The notes under the pieces: generated by a model | The model's input: only the letters and a program-made list of their open reading frames with translations | Database searches by the model: none | What the model was told of the DNA's origin: nothing | Shown here: positions 19,552 through 28,500 of the stretch, piece after piece | How the letters are laid out: the number at the start of each line of letters is the position of its first letter | Numbering within the stretch: the stretch's first letter is position 1 | Translations under genes and position numbers: made by a program | Assembly (NCBI RefSeq): GCF_014050145.1 | Contig: NZ_JACFYF010000004.1 | Coordinates: 186,001-250,000, forward strand | Direction of reading: 5' to 3' | Source of the DNA: Vibrio marinisediminis | GTDB lineage: Bacteria; Pseudomonadota; Gammaproteobacteria; Enterobacterales; Vibrionaceae | DNA: 64,000 nucleotides

Positions 19552-20982
19552 ATGATCAAACCTACATTGCTTGCTTCGTTTGTGGCTATGGCACTTTCAG
19601 GCTGTGCTCAGTTTACAAACAACCACAACGCTGACCTTATTATTACCAATGGTGAAGTACTGACGATAAATGGCAGTATGGATGTGATTGAAAATGGTGT
19701 GGTCGTGATTAAAGATGACAAAATCATTGCCGTTGGTGGTGAGGAGTTATCAGAGCAATACTCGGCACCAAAACAGATAGATGCCAATGATGGGATTGTC
19801 ATGCCAGGGATGATCAACACTCATAACCATTTACCGATGATCGCTTTCCGTGGTTTAGGTGAAGAGGGCATTTCTAACCGTCTGTTTGCTTACTTTTTTC
19901 CTCTAGAAGGTGAGAAGTTGAGTCGAGAGCTTATCTACAATGCCACCAAACTGGGCGCGATTGATTTAGCACAGAGTGGTGTGACGACCTATGCAGACAT
20001 GTATTACCACATGGACGAAATGGCTAAAGCGACCAAAGAGGTGGGTTTGCGCGCGGTACTAGGGCAAACGGTGATCAAGTTCCCAGTCGTCGATAGCAAG
20101 CAACCATACGGTGGCATTGAATACGCAGAAAGCTTTATTCAGCAATACAAGAATGACCCTTTGATTACGCCAGCCTATGCGCCGCATGCGGTTTACACCG
20201 TGAGCAAAGAGAAGCTACAGCAAATCAACCAACTCTCAAAGTTGCATGACGTGCCGGTGTTGATCCACGTTGCAGAGTTCCCAAATGAAGAAGCTCGCAT
20301 TAAAGAGTCACACAGCGCCAGTTCGCCCGTTGAATACCTTAAACAAATTGGTGCGTTAGATGAGCGTGTCGTGCTTGCACACGGTATTCATTTATCAGCA
20401 AATGATATTCAGTTAGTCAAACAGGCGGATGCCGGCGTGGCTTACAACCCAATGGCGAATGCCAAAGGTGCCACGGGTATGGCGCCAGCATGGGAAATGT
20501 ACCGTGAAGAGATGCGTGTAGGTTTGGGCACGGATGGACCAATGAGTTCAAACCAAGTCGACTTGTGGCGTACGTTGAGTTATGCCTCAACTATGCAGCG
20601 CCTCAAGCATGATGACCGTACTATTATGATCCCAGAACAGGTGATTGAAATGGCAACCATTGGCGGAGCAAAAGCACTGCATATGGAAGAGACAATTGGC
20701 TCGCTGGAAGTGGGTAAGCAGGCAGATATTATTATCGTTGAAACACAATCTGCCAATATGCTGCCGAACTATGACCCATACGCCACGTTAGTATTTCAAG
20801 CTAACCCAAGCAACGTAGACACGACTATTGTGAACGGACAAGTGGTGATGGAAAACCGACAAATGCAAACCATCGCGTTAGATGATGTTCGCGGTACAAT
20901 CGATGCAATGGAAGCAGATATCAAAGCATTTGCCAAAGAACTCGCTAAGAAAGCGATTAAATCTAAAAGTTTGATGGATTAA
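19552..20982 (+). CDS. Lipoprotein amidohydrolase (cytosine/adenosine deaminase-related)
   Basis: A 476-residue amidohydrolase-superfamily enzyme. It begins with a lipoprotein signal: LSGC with the cysteine at residue 18, followed by Ala, so an outer-membrane location is expected. The TIM-barrel metal motifs are present: NTHNHLP, HVAE, a later HGIH and GTDGP. Closest families by motif are the 5-methylthioadenosine/S-adenosylhomocysteine deaminases and TrzN/AtzB-type hydrolases. Most relatives are cytoplasmic, so a lipid-anchored form is unusual and suggests a periplasmic heterocyclic or amide substrate. It is monocistronic, ended by the hairpin at 21015. Confidence 0.88.
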   Translation: MIKPTLLASFVAMALSGCAQFTNNHNADLIITNGEVLTINGSMDVIENGVVVIKDDKIIAVGGEELSEQYSAPKQIDANDGIVMPGMINTHNHLPMIAFRGLGEEGISNRLFAYFFPLEGEKLSRELIYNATKLGAIDLAQSGVTTYADMYYHMDEMAKATKEVGLRAVLGQTVIKFPVVDSKQPYGGIEYAESFIQQYKNDPLITPAYAPHAVYTVSKEKLQQINQLSKLHDVPVLIHVAEFPNEEARIKESHSASSPVEYLKQIGALDERVVLAHGIHLSANDIQLVKQADAGVAYNPMANAKGATGMAPAWEMYREEMRVGLGTDGPMSSNQVDLWRTLSYASTMQRLKHDDRTIMIPEQVIEMATIGGAKALHMEETIGSLEVGKQADIIIVETQSANMLPNYDPYATLVFQANPSNVDTTIVNGQVVMENRQMQTIALDDVRGTIDAMEADIKAFAKELAKKAIKSKSLMD

Positions 20983-21014
20983 TCTACCGATCGATAGAAA
21001 CGGTCGCTTGAAAC

Positions 21015-21042
21015 AATAAAGCCCGCATTAGCGGGCTTTATT
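21015..21042. terminator. Bidirectional terminator
   Basis: AATAAAGCCCGC pairs perfectly with GCGGGCTTTATT around ATTA, giving a 12-pair stem with A- and T-runs. It serves both the amidohydrolase and the convergent small gene. Confidence 0.9.
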
Positions 21043-21055
21043 CATGAGTTCGACA

Positions 21056-21304
21056 TTAGTGGGTAGGCTTAGATCCATTACGTACTAGGTCTTGACCGTT
21101 TTTGAACACTTCTTCTGTTACCCAACGACCAAGTAGCAACTGGTGCTTGTCATCTAATACCGCAACAAAGTGACGACCATCAGCATTGTTGGTTGCGAGT
21201 GCGACACCTGCTACGTTCTGCAAACCCAGTACACCGCTTTCAATTGCCATAAGGAATGACTCTAGCTCGTCTAATGAGCTAATCACTTTATCGTCGTTAA
21301 TCAT
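21056..21304 (-). CDS. Small conserved-type protein of unknown function (82 aa)
   Basis: An acidic, soluble 82-residue protein that I do not recognise. I start it at the ATG at 21304 (MINDDKVISSLDELE) because AAGAGAC lies just upstream; the frame stays open to 21361 but that part looks non-coding. It has no signal peptide or membrane segment. A helical N-terminus (DELESFLMAIESG) is followed by a strand-rich part. It has its own strong terminator at 21015, which supports a real gene. Confidence 0.7.
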   Translation of the reverse strand: MINDDKVISSLDELESFLMAIESGVLGLQNVAGVALATNNADGRHFVAVLDDKHQLLLGRWVTEEVFKNGQDLVRNGSKPTH

Positions 21305-21634
21305 TGTATTGTCTCTTTCTTGAACTTTGTAAACACGAAATGCATCGTGAATTTTGCGCATTACTTTAGCTATCTTAGCGTTGAAAATCCATACTTAGTC
21401 TAGTTTTGTTTTTGACTTGATCGCTGTGCTTTTTCCTCATGTTTAAAAATAGATAGATAATAGCTATATCACTCTCAAATTACCTTTATTTAGGTTTTCG
21501 GTCTTTACTGCCAATGCCATTATTAGAAGTGGTTAAAATGTGCGCAGTGTTTAATTGTGAGGCAGTAACATCAGCACATGAACAAGAGATTAGATGAATC
21601 TAATGTGTTTATTGCTGGGCAAATTAAGGTATGA
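21305..21634. other. Divergent intergenic region
   Basis: It separates the minus-strand 82-aa gene from the plus-strand serine hydrolase. It contains an operator-like inverted repeat ATTAGAT-GA-ATCTAAT at 21589-21604, about 30 bp before the hydrolase start. Nothing else is recognisable. Confidence 0.5.
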
Positions 21635-22849
21635 ATGGAAGGTGATGTGAACTCAAAATATAAAATAATGAAATTTGGATTTGCTACTTTATTTGTGTTA
21701 TTGCCGATGGCTTTCGTTTTTAAATATCTTATTTGGCCACCAAAACCTGATATTAAGAATTTTGATTGGACTCAGGCTTCATTACAAAAGGACTGGTCTT
21801 CGACCTCCCCAGAACAATTAGGTTTTTCTCCTAATATTCTCATTGAACTTCATTCAAAGCTCAGCTCAAACCGATCTAAAAAGGTGCATTCCCTATTACT
21901 TGTGCGGCATGGTCAGTTAGCTTTTGAGCAGTACTATCCGGTTCCTGCCGAAAATGATAGGACACCTTTACCTAATTATTATCCGCCTAACGCAGATACC
22001 TATCATCAAATGCGTTCAGTGACTAAATCGATAGTATCGACCTTGATTGGACAAATGTTGTATCAGAAGCAGCTCTTAGATGTTGATACGCCGATCTATC
22101 CATTTTTTGAAGATTATGGAGTTGTGGTTTCAGAAGAGAAGCGAGCAATAACCATTCAGCATGCGCTCAATTTCAATAGCGGAATCAATTGGAACGAATG
22201 GGGAGCAGTGCCTAGCGATGCAATGAATATGTGGCTATCACAGGATCCATACCGTTATGTTTTGTCAAAAGGGTCCATTTATCCACCAGGGGAGAAGCAT
22301 GTCTATCAGGGAGCGATGAGCGTGCTGATGGGGGGAGTCATTGAGAAGGTGTCAGGTGTAAGTTTAAGAGAATACGCTGATCTCAATCTGTTTCAACCGT
22401 TGGGTATTACCCATTTTGATTGGTTTGTTCACGAAGTAACAGGAGATCACCTCGGATCATCTGGACTATATCTACGTTCACGTGATTTAGCTAAGTTGGG
22501 GCAGTTGTATCTTAATAAAGGGGTGTGGGATGGACAGAGACTGTTTGCAAAGAGTTGGGCTGAGGATAGCTTAAAACCTAGTGGGCAATTCTGGGACAAT
22601 AAGGCGATTCAATATGGTAATAACTGGTGGTTTCCGCGTATCACCGTGAATAATAAGGCGCTTATTATAGCGGGTATGCGAGGTTCAGGTGGTCAAGAAA
22701 TGTTTATTTTACCCGAATATGATCTTGTATTTGTAATGACCTCTGGCGCGTATATCACTCAGGATGAAGATTACCCATTTGAATTATTGGTAAATTACAT
22801 TTTGCCATCGATAGGTATAAAAAATGCAAAGTACATCGCTAGAGAATAA
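21635..22849 (+). CDS. Membrane-anchored serine hydrolase (beta-lactamase/DD-peptidase fold)
   Basis: A 404-residue class C beta-lactamase-like protein. An N-terminal membrane segment (about 14-32) should anchor it facing the periplasm. The SxxK nucleophile motif is SVTKS near residue 129. The tyrosine motif is likely in the VYQGAMS region, and GMRGSGGQE near the C-terminus takes the place of the KTG/HxG motif. Relatives include esterases, D-aminopeptidases and 6-aminohexanoate-dimer hydrolases, so the substrate is open. A second, dissimilar enzyme of the same fold follows 87 bp downstream. Confidence 0.87.
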   Translation: MEGDVNSKYKIMKFGFATLFVLLPMAFVFKYLIWPPKPDIKNFDWTQASLQKDWSSTSPEQLGFSPNILIELHSKLSSNRSKKVHSLLLVRHGQLAFEQYYPVPAENDRTPLPNYYPPNADTYHQMRSVTKSIVSTLIGQMLYQKQLLDVDTPIYPFFEDYGVVVSEEKRAITIQHALNFNSGINWNEWGAVPSDAMNMWLSQDPYRYVLSKGSIYPPGEKHVYQGAMSVLMGGVIEKVSGVSLREYADLNLFQPLGITHFDWFVHEVTGDHLGSSGLYLRSRDLAKLGQLYLNKGVWDGQRLFAKSWAEDSLKPSGQFWDNKAIQYGNNWWFPRITVNNKALIIAGMRGSGGQEMFILPEYDLVFVMTSGAYITQDEDYPFELLVNYILPSIGIKNAKYIARE

Positions 22850-22936
22850 TTATATTTTAATGAGTTAGATTGTAACACGCGCAAGTTGTATTAGAGATTT
22901 TAAGTATTTTGGCTAGAAACAGTAGTAGGGAGGATA

Positions 22937-24241
22937 ATGACGAGTTTGACTAGAAGGAATGTATTAAAAGCAGGTGTGGCGGTTGGATGTGCAGGAGTAG
23001 GTTTAACTGTCGGATATGACCTTCTCAAAGATCCACTCGTTAAGTTGGATGAGGATTTAAATCGAGCATTACAAGATTTACCCGCTGCCAGTATCAGTGC
23101 GGCAATCATTAAAAACAATCAACTCTATTGGCATAAGAATTACGGGTTTGAAGATCTTGATTCAAAAAGAAAAATGACAGAAGAGAGCGCTTGGCAAACC
23201 ATCGGTTCTATTTCTAAACTGGTCGTTTGGACAGCGTTGATGCAATTGGTAGAACGTGGCGATCTTGATTTACACCGTGATGTAAGTGATTACCTTGGGT
23301 TTAAATTGCGTTCTCCTTATTACCCGCAAACATCGATTACTACCTACCACTTGATGACACATAGTTCTTCGCTATCATCAAGAAAACTGATGTCGAAGCC
23401 TTATCCGATGGCTGATTCATTTTGTCAAAACCAAGATCAAACGCTGGCTCAATGGGTCGAGCAATACCTGAACCCTTCGAGTGAATCGTTTTCAGATGTC
23501 ATGGTATTTGATGAATACGAAGCCGGCGACTTTGCAAATGTAAGCCAAGACCCGCTTGGCGTTGTTTCGGGTTACTCCAATTTAAACGCAGTGGTGGGAG
23601 CTTATCTTGTTGAGCGGATAACCGATCAGAAGTTTAACGCCTATTGTGAAGACGCGATTTTTGAACCTTGTGCGATGAAGCAGACATCGTGGAGTAAGGA
23701 TAAACCGCTGCACTGGATGACTCATTATGAAGCGGAGTACAGCCCAAGAGCACCAATAATGCAGGTTTATACTAAAGCGATGATTGACCAAGGCTATACC
23801 GGTGAAGCATTTTCGTTTATGCCAGATGGAAGGAAATTTCTAAATTTTTCCAACTGTGACTATTTTTCTCCTGTTTATCCAATGGGGTTACTCGGTACGA
23901 GTATGCAATCCTTGCTACCATTCTTTCTTGCTTTTGTTAATCAAGGGCGGGTCAACGATGTTGCCATACTACAGCCGGAAAGTGTGGCTAAGATATTGAG
24001 CATTCAACGACGTGATAAATCGTTAGGTACCCATCTTGGTTTGGGGTGGTTCAGAAAGCAAGATGCTTATGGTAATCAACTGTGGGGACACGATGGTGGA
24101 GGTCCGGGCGTGGTATCTTCTGCATACGTCAACCCGGCCAAAGGAAGTGGAGTACTTCTGTTTATTAATAACTTCCATGTGAGTTATTCATTACGCGAGA
24201 AATTATTAGCTGCAATGAATAAAATCGCTCACTCAGTTTAG
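22937..24241 (+). CDS. Serine hydrolase with Tat-like signal (beta-lactamase fold)
   Basis: A 434-residue beta-lactamase-fold hydrolase. The N-terminus (LTRRNVLKAGVAVGCAG) resembles a twin-arginine signal, so it may be exported folded; a later cysteine could also mark a lipoprotein. The three catalytic motifs are clear: SISK, YSN and HDGGGPG. GGAGG precedes the ATG. It is on the same strand as the previous hydrolase and probably co-transcribed, though the two differ in motif spelling. The substrate is unknown; peptidoglycan peptides or ester bonds are typical of the family. Confidence 0.87.
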   Translation: MTSLTRRNVLKAGVAVGCAGVGLTVGYDLLKDPLVKLDEDLNRALQDLPAASISAAIIKNNQLYWHKNYGFEDLDSKRKMTEESAWQTIGSISKLVVWTALMQLVERGDLDLHRDVSDYLGFKLRSPYYPQTSITTYHLMTHSSSLSSRKLMSKPYPMADSFCQNQDQTLAQWVEQYLNPSSESFSDVMVFDEYEAGDFANVSQDPLGVVSGYSNLNAVVGAYLVERITDQKFNAYCEDAIFEPCAMKQTSWSKDKPLHWMTHYEAEYSPRAPIMQVYTKAMIDQGYTGEAFSFMPDGRKFLNFSNCDYFSPVYPMGLLGTSMQSLLPFFLAFVNQGRVNDVAILQPESVAKILSIQRRDKSLGTHLGLGWFRKQDAYGNQLWGHDGGGPGVVSSAYVNPAKGSGVLLFINNFHVSYSLREKLLAAMNKIAHSV

Positions 24242-24268
24242 TGAATGATTCTAGATGTTGATCCCGCG

Positions 24269-25174
24269 CTAAACTCGTCTAAAAACGCTTGGGATCAGCT
24301 TCTTACCAAACACATTGATGAGGGCACCAGTAACAATAAAGCCACCACCGAGATAAGTCCAAACAGACGGTACTTCATTAAAGATCACTACCCCAAGTAG
24401 GGTTGAGAATACGATCTGAACATAAGAGTAGCCGGACGCTTTGCCTGCTTCTTGTGTTTGCATTGCTTTGGTTAAACCATACTGACCAATTTGCGTAAAT
24501 ATTCCGACGAAAATCAGTACGATGGTGATAGCTAAGCTTGGCCAGACAAATTCATTCCACATCAATAGAATTGAGGTAGGCAGAGCGACTAACGGAAAAT
24601 AGAAAATGATCACTGAGCTATCTTCTGTTTGGCTTAGCTTTCTCACTATCACATAAGCGATGGAACTACCGAACGCGCCAAGCAAGGCTATCATCACGCT
24701 CTGTAGTGGCAGTGCTTCAGCGGTAATGGAAGTCGCCATATTGGGTTGCACCATGATGCCTAAACCAAATAAGCACAATACAATGCAGATCATAGTGGCA
24801 CCTTGGACTCTTTCTTTAAGAAAGAGCACTCCAAGCAAGGCAGTAAAGACCGGATGCACATATTGCAGTATTGTGGCTTCAGCCAGCGGTAGGGTAGTGA
24901 CGGCATAGTAGACACACATGAGTGCCATGGTGCCAACGGCGCCTCGTAAAAAGAGTAGCTTGCGGTTATTGCCCCAAATGGAAATGCCTTTACGTTGTAC
25001 ATCGACAAAACTGAGGATCAAAGAGACTAAAGCACGCGCTGCGACAATTTCGAAGACAGGTATGCCATAGACGCTAACGTACTTAACGCACGCAGACATA
25101 AGCGCAAAGCCGAGTGCAGATAGCAGCATAAAGCGAACCCCTACAGGGATTGCGTCGTTAATTCTTGTAAACAT
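24269..25174 (-). CDS. EamA-family drug/metabolite transporter
   Basis: A 301-residue inner-membrane protein with ten predicted membrane segments in two EamA repeats (about 20-150 and 165-295), as in the 10-TMS DMT superfamily. The second repeat has QIGQYGLTKAMQTQEAGKASGYSYVQ and FNEVPSVWTYLGG, typical of this group. Substrates vary (amino acids, nucleotides, SAM, drugs) and cannot be assigned. It converges with the serine hydrolase gene with a 27-bp gap and no obvious terminator. Confidence 0.88.
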   Translation of the reverse strand: MFTRINDAIPVGVRFMLLSALGFALMSACVKYVSVYGIPVFEIVAARALVSLILSFVDVQRKGISIWGNNRKLLFLRGAVGTMALMCVYYAVTTLPLAEATILQYVHPVFTALLGVLFLKERVQGATMICIVLCLFGLGIMVQPNMATSITAEALPLQSVMIALLGAFGSSIAYVIVRKLSQTEDSSVIIFYFPLVALPTSILLMWNEFVWPSLAITIVLIFVGIFTQIGQYGLTKAMQTQEAGKASGYSYVQIVFSTLLGVVIFNEVPSVWTYLGGGFIVTGALINVFGKKLIPSVFRRV

Positions 25175-25271
25175 GGTGAGTCACGTTGGATTTTGAAGCT
25201 GCCATAATACGTGAACTGTCAGTTGAGAGATAGACCGATCCACTAAGCAAACAGAGTCTGCATGTTGCGTG

Positions 25272-25343
25272 ATATTTACGCCTGTAAATGAATGACCTGC
25301 GCCATTGGCTATTTCAGTCATTCAAATAGGGTGGTGTAAATAT
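25272..25343. repeat. Nested imperfect inverted repeat
   Basis: Outer arms ATATTTACGCC (25272-25282) and GGTGTAAATAT (25333-25343) pair over 11 positions with one G-U. Inside them TGAATGA (25289-25295) pairs with TCATTCA (25318-25324) around a 22-nt loop. It lies between two minus-strand genes. There is no T-run on either side. Confidence 0.6.
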
Positions 25344-25385
25344 GGCTTTAGTTAGCGATTGGAACAATCGTCCTCAATGCAGATC

Positions 25386-25991
25386 TCAATGCACTGTGGC
25401 GTTTTTTGATTGCGGTATAAAAACAGTATTGCTCTCAATCAGTGCTGGTGACATATCTGCCAACACGATATTGAGAGTTCCTTGGCTAATACACTGATTA
25501 AACATATGGCTCTCTTGTTTGGCTAAAATACCAAGCGAGTGAAATAGCGCCGCATTATCAGGTAATTCGTCAGGCACAATATCGTGTTCAGTCATATTGA
25601 TGGCTTGCACGACAAACGCGATAAACTCTTGGCATGGAAAATTATAATTTGTGGATTTGTCGTGGGCAGCGTGATGCAACCAAACGGTGACCGCTTGGCT
25701 CGGGTTATAGCGTAGCAAATCATGGCTGTGTGGGTTGTAAAATATCGCTACCGACTTGTTTAAGTCTTCCATTTTTATTAACTCTTGCTCAATTGCGAGT
25801 GCGAGCAGTAACTGGTGCGCTTTATCCTTGTCTTCTTCTGTGTCTTTAGCTAAATAACCTTCGATGATAGACACGGGCTCTATTCCCACTTCGTGATAGA
25901 TACGAATTCTTTGCGCCATGATCGCCATATCTTCAGCGGTCGTTGTTGGGCAAAGCGTTAGATGCCCATCAAGGTTAAAATAAATATCCAT
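25386..25991 (-). CDS. Hypothetical protein (201 aa)
   Basis: A soluble, acidic 201-residue protein with no signal peptide or membrane segment and no family I recognise. Its N-terminal half is helical (MAIMAQRIRIYHEVGIEP). It ends with a strand-rich tail (TLNIVLADMSPALIESNTVF). It is last in a minus-strand operon, 3 bp after the DUF1496 gene, so translation is likely coupled. A cytoplasmic role is inferred only from the absence of export signals. Confidence 0.75.
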   Translation of the reverse strand: MDIYFNLDGHLTLCPTTTAEDMAIMAQRIRIYHEVGIEPVSIIEGYLAKDTEEDKDKAHQLLLALAIEQELIKMEDLNKSVAIFYNPHSHDLLRYNPSQAVTVWLHHAAHDKSTNYNFPCQEFIAFVVQAINMTEHDIVPDELPDNAALFHSLGILAKQESHMFNQCISQGTLNIVLADMSPALIESNTVFIPQSKNATVH

Positions 25992-25994
25992 ATA

Positions 25995-26276
25995 TCACTC
26001 GTTATCTGATTCTTCATTGCAGGCTTTGCCAAATGTTATCCACTTCAAGCGCCCGTTACTTTCAAACTCATTCGCTTCATCACATCGCATTATATAGCCT
26101 CCCACTTCCAGTAAGGCTCCTTGCGAGAAAGCTTGGTCTTGATAATAGCAAAGGCGATGGTTCGTCGCCTGCGCATCAAGGATAATCGCCGCCTTGCTAG
26201 GCGTGGAATAGCTTTTTTCGTTGGCATAACTGGTTAAGGAGAAAACACTTAACCATAGTAGCAATAACGCCTTCAT
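25995..26276 (-). CDS. Exported DUF1496-family protein
   Basis: A 93-residue protein with a signal peptide (MKALLLLWLSVFSLTSYANE, cleavage after SYA). The mature part carries the DUF1496 pattern CYYQDQAFSQGALLEVGG followed by a second cysteine (MRCDEA), so a disulfide in the periplasm is likely. Start at 26276: GGAGA is at the right distance, and the start follows the upstream stop by 1 bp. The function of the family is unknown. Confidence 0.85.
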   Translation of the reverse strand: MKALLLLWLSVFSLTSYANEKSYSTPSKAAIILDAQATNHRLCYYQDQAFSQGALLEVGGYIMRCDEANEFESNGRLKWITFGKACNEESDNE

Positions 26277-26277
26277 A

Positions 26278-27171
26278 TCAATCTCCATATTTTCTTTGAT
26301 AGCGGGGGAGCATACTGGCGTTGCCAAGCAATCCACCTTGATGAATATAGATCAGCTGTTTGTGTTGATTTTTTGGGTACCAATTGATCAAGCAGCGCCA
26401 CATCATCGGGTCGTAGAGTAATTCAAATTCCACATTGGCTTCTTGATTAAGTTGCTGCCAAATGCGGTAATCCTGTTGGTAAAGTTTGCCAAAATGATGC
26501 TTATCTTCCAATTCAAGTATTGTGGGGTGGTTACTTTCTCCAAGTTGCTCGAACTGTGCTTTTAGGTACTCTTTTCCTCCCACACAAGCACACGTAACAA
26601 CCTCTATTCCATGTTTAGATAGCGTTTTGTGTAAGAACAGTGCCGTTGTGCCGGTTCCTGATGGCAGAGCCACAACAATCTCTTTATCGGTTATAGGTTG
26701 CGCCCATTGCAAGATTTCTTTGGCAAGCTGCGTGACACCATATTCAGCCAAGCCACATCGACCACCCTCAGGAACCACGAGGCACTCTTGGTTGGGTTGG
26801 CGAATATTGTTTATGTAGTCAGAAGGGTGAAGTTTACTATCAGCGACAGCAATGATCTTCGCACCGAGTTCTAGCGCGGCTTGGTAGTTACCATTGGGCT
26901 GTTGTTGTAGCCAGCTAGGAATGCGATCGACATAAAACTCTAGCTGCCAACCTTTTAGGCTAGCCAGTGCCGCCATAGAGTAAAGCGAGTTAGCTTGTAC
27001 GCTGCCATAGCCAATGAGTGTGGTTATTTCACAATAGTCATTTTCTAAAAGCGCCATAAATTTGCGCGCTTTATTTCCTGAAAACTGAGGGTGGAGTTGA
27101 TCATCGCGTTTCAGATAAAACGGGATATTTGAAAAATGATGTTGGGTAACAGGGGTATCGGCAAGTTTCAT
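26278..27171 (-). CDS. PLP enzyme, ACC deaminase/D-cysteine desulfhydrase family
   Basis: A 297-residue fold-type II PLP enzyme. The PLP lysine lies in FSGNKARKF near residue 33, and VALPSGTGTTALFLHK is the phosphate-binding loop. Members either deaminate 1-aminocyclopropane-1-carboxylate or split D-cysteine to pyruvate, ammonia and sulfide. In gammaproteobacteria the second is more common. It is first in an operon with a DUF1496 protein and a 201-aa unknown. The family is clear; the substrate is not. Confidence 0.85.
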   Translation of the reverse strand: MKLADTPVTQHHFSNIPFYLKRDDQLHPQFSGNKARKFMALLENDYCEITTLIGYGSVQANSLYSMAALASLKGWQLEFYVDRIPSWLQQQPNGNYQAALELGAKIIAVADSKLHPSDYINNIRQPNQECLVVPEGGRCGLAEYGVTQLAKEILQWAQPITDKEIVVALPSGTGTTALFLHKTLSKHGIEVVTCACVGGKEYLKAQFEQLGESNHPTILELEDKHHFGKLYQQDYRIWQQLNQEANVEFELLYDPMMWRCLINWYPKNQHKQLIYIHQGGLLGNASMLPRYQRKYGD

Positions 27172-27240
27172 GTAAGGTAAAAGCCAGAGTAAACTGGCTC
27201 TATCATACTTCAGTAAGGGCTATCTTTACCTAGCTTTTGG

Positions 27241-28500
27241 TCAAAATTCTATGCTTGCGATACAGCCTCTATCGGGATGGCTTCGCAAACGAAATTGCCA
27301 TTGATAGCGTTGGCTTAAGTCCTCAACAATTAAAAGCCCCAGCCCGTGACCGTTCAAGTTGGGCTCGTTGGTTAACCCCGGTCCATCATCGGTGATGGTG
27401 AGCATGGTATCGCTAACATCAATTGTCACTTCGCCTTTCGCCGTTGCGGCGATGGCATTGCGGATGAGATTGCCGATGATCATATTCATCACTGGTGGTG
27501 TGGCACGAACGGTTGGGGTGGATGAGATGTTTAGTTTAATCGTTACGTCTTTCTCATCGGCTTGAATGGAGTTGTCCGCCACTATAGTGTGCAATTCATT
27601 ATGCGGTATTTCACGTAGTGGTGCATTGTCGGCATTACGCTCGTAGCGGACTAGGCTGAGTAAAGCATCAACCATAGTGATCATCTGTTCAGTGGCGTTA
27701 TCGATTCTGTGTATTTGTCGCTGACTAAAGTCGTTTTGTTCAGTGCGAGCGAGCAGTTTTCCGGCACCTTTAACTACCGTGAGCGGTGTGCGTAGCTCAT
27801 GACTGGCATAGCGAGCAAAGGCTTGCTCTCGTTTTAACGCTAGATTTAAGTCGGTTCGATATTGGTTTAAGCGCTCAGTGAGTGTTTGAAATTCAACCGC
27901 AGCTTCTGTTGAAATTGTAAATTCGTTTTCACTGTTGCCACTGTGATTCTCTAGTTGCTCTGCGATTTCATTCACAGGCTCTATTAGTTGGATCGACAGC
28001 CGGTACAGTAAAGTGCCAAAAATACACATTAAAGTCGTTACCAGCGCAACCACAATTAAGCTGGAATAGATAATCTCATCTAGCCCAAACTCCACATTAT
28101 CAATACGGGAGAGCAAGATAATATCGTAGCTTTTTCCGTTGTGTGTATAGGCGCCTTTGTACACCATACGCGAAGTTGGTTTGTCTTTTAATTCCACCTC
28201 GCCTAAGTAGTGTTCGTGCTGATGAATAAACTCGCGGTAATCGCTTGGCACTAAACTTATATCGTTATAGGCGTCGGTGAGAACATCAACTGTGATCTTA
28301 CCTTGCTCACCCGCAATGAAGCGCTCCACGGCGATATCTCTATCCAAGAGTGCGCGCCTTTCCCCCATTCGGTCTTCTGACCAATGAATAGCGAGGGAAA
28401 ACACACAAAATGCAATCACTCCAATAGCAACGGAAATACCAATAAAAAAAAGCGCTAAGGTGTTGGTTAATGATTTAGTGCTACGTAAATAACGGATCAT
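27241..28500 (-). CDS. Sensor histidine kinase
   Basis: A 419-residue membrane kinase. Membrane segments lie near 14-36 and 150-172, enclosing a periplasmic sensor of about 110 residues. A HAMP-like linker follows, then a HisKA domain with the phospho-histidine in YASHELRTPLTVV, and a HATPase domain with NLIRNAIAA (N box), DDGPGL (G1) and GHGLGLLIVEDL (G2). Its ATG overlaps the response regulator stop by 4 bp, so the two are translated together. The signal is unknown. Confidence 0.94.
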   Translation of the reverse strand: MIRYLRSTKSLTNTLALFFIGISVAIGVIAFCVFSLAIHWSEDRMGERRALLDRDIAVERFIAGEQGKITVDVLTDAYNDISLVPSDYREFIHQHEHYLGEVELKDKPTSRMVYKGAYTHNGKSYDIILLSRIDNVEFGLDEIIYSSLIVVALVTTLMCIFGTLLYRLSIQLIEPVNEIAEQLENHSGNSENEFTISTEAAVEFQTLTERLNQYRTDLNLALKREQAFARYASHELRTPLTVVKGAGKLLARTEQNDFSQRQIHRIDNATEQMITMVDALLSLVRYERNADNAPLREIPHNELHTIVADNSIQADEKDVTIKLNISSTPTVRATPPVMNMIIGNLIRNAIAATAKGEVTIDVSDTMLTITDDGPGLTNEPNLNGHGLGLLIVEDLSQRYQWQFRLRSHPDRGCIASIEF

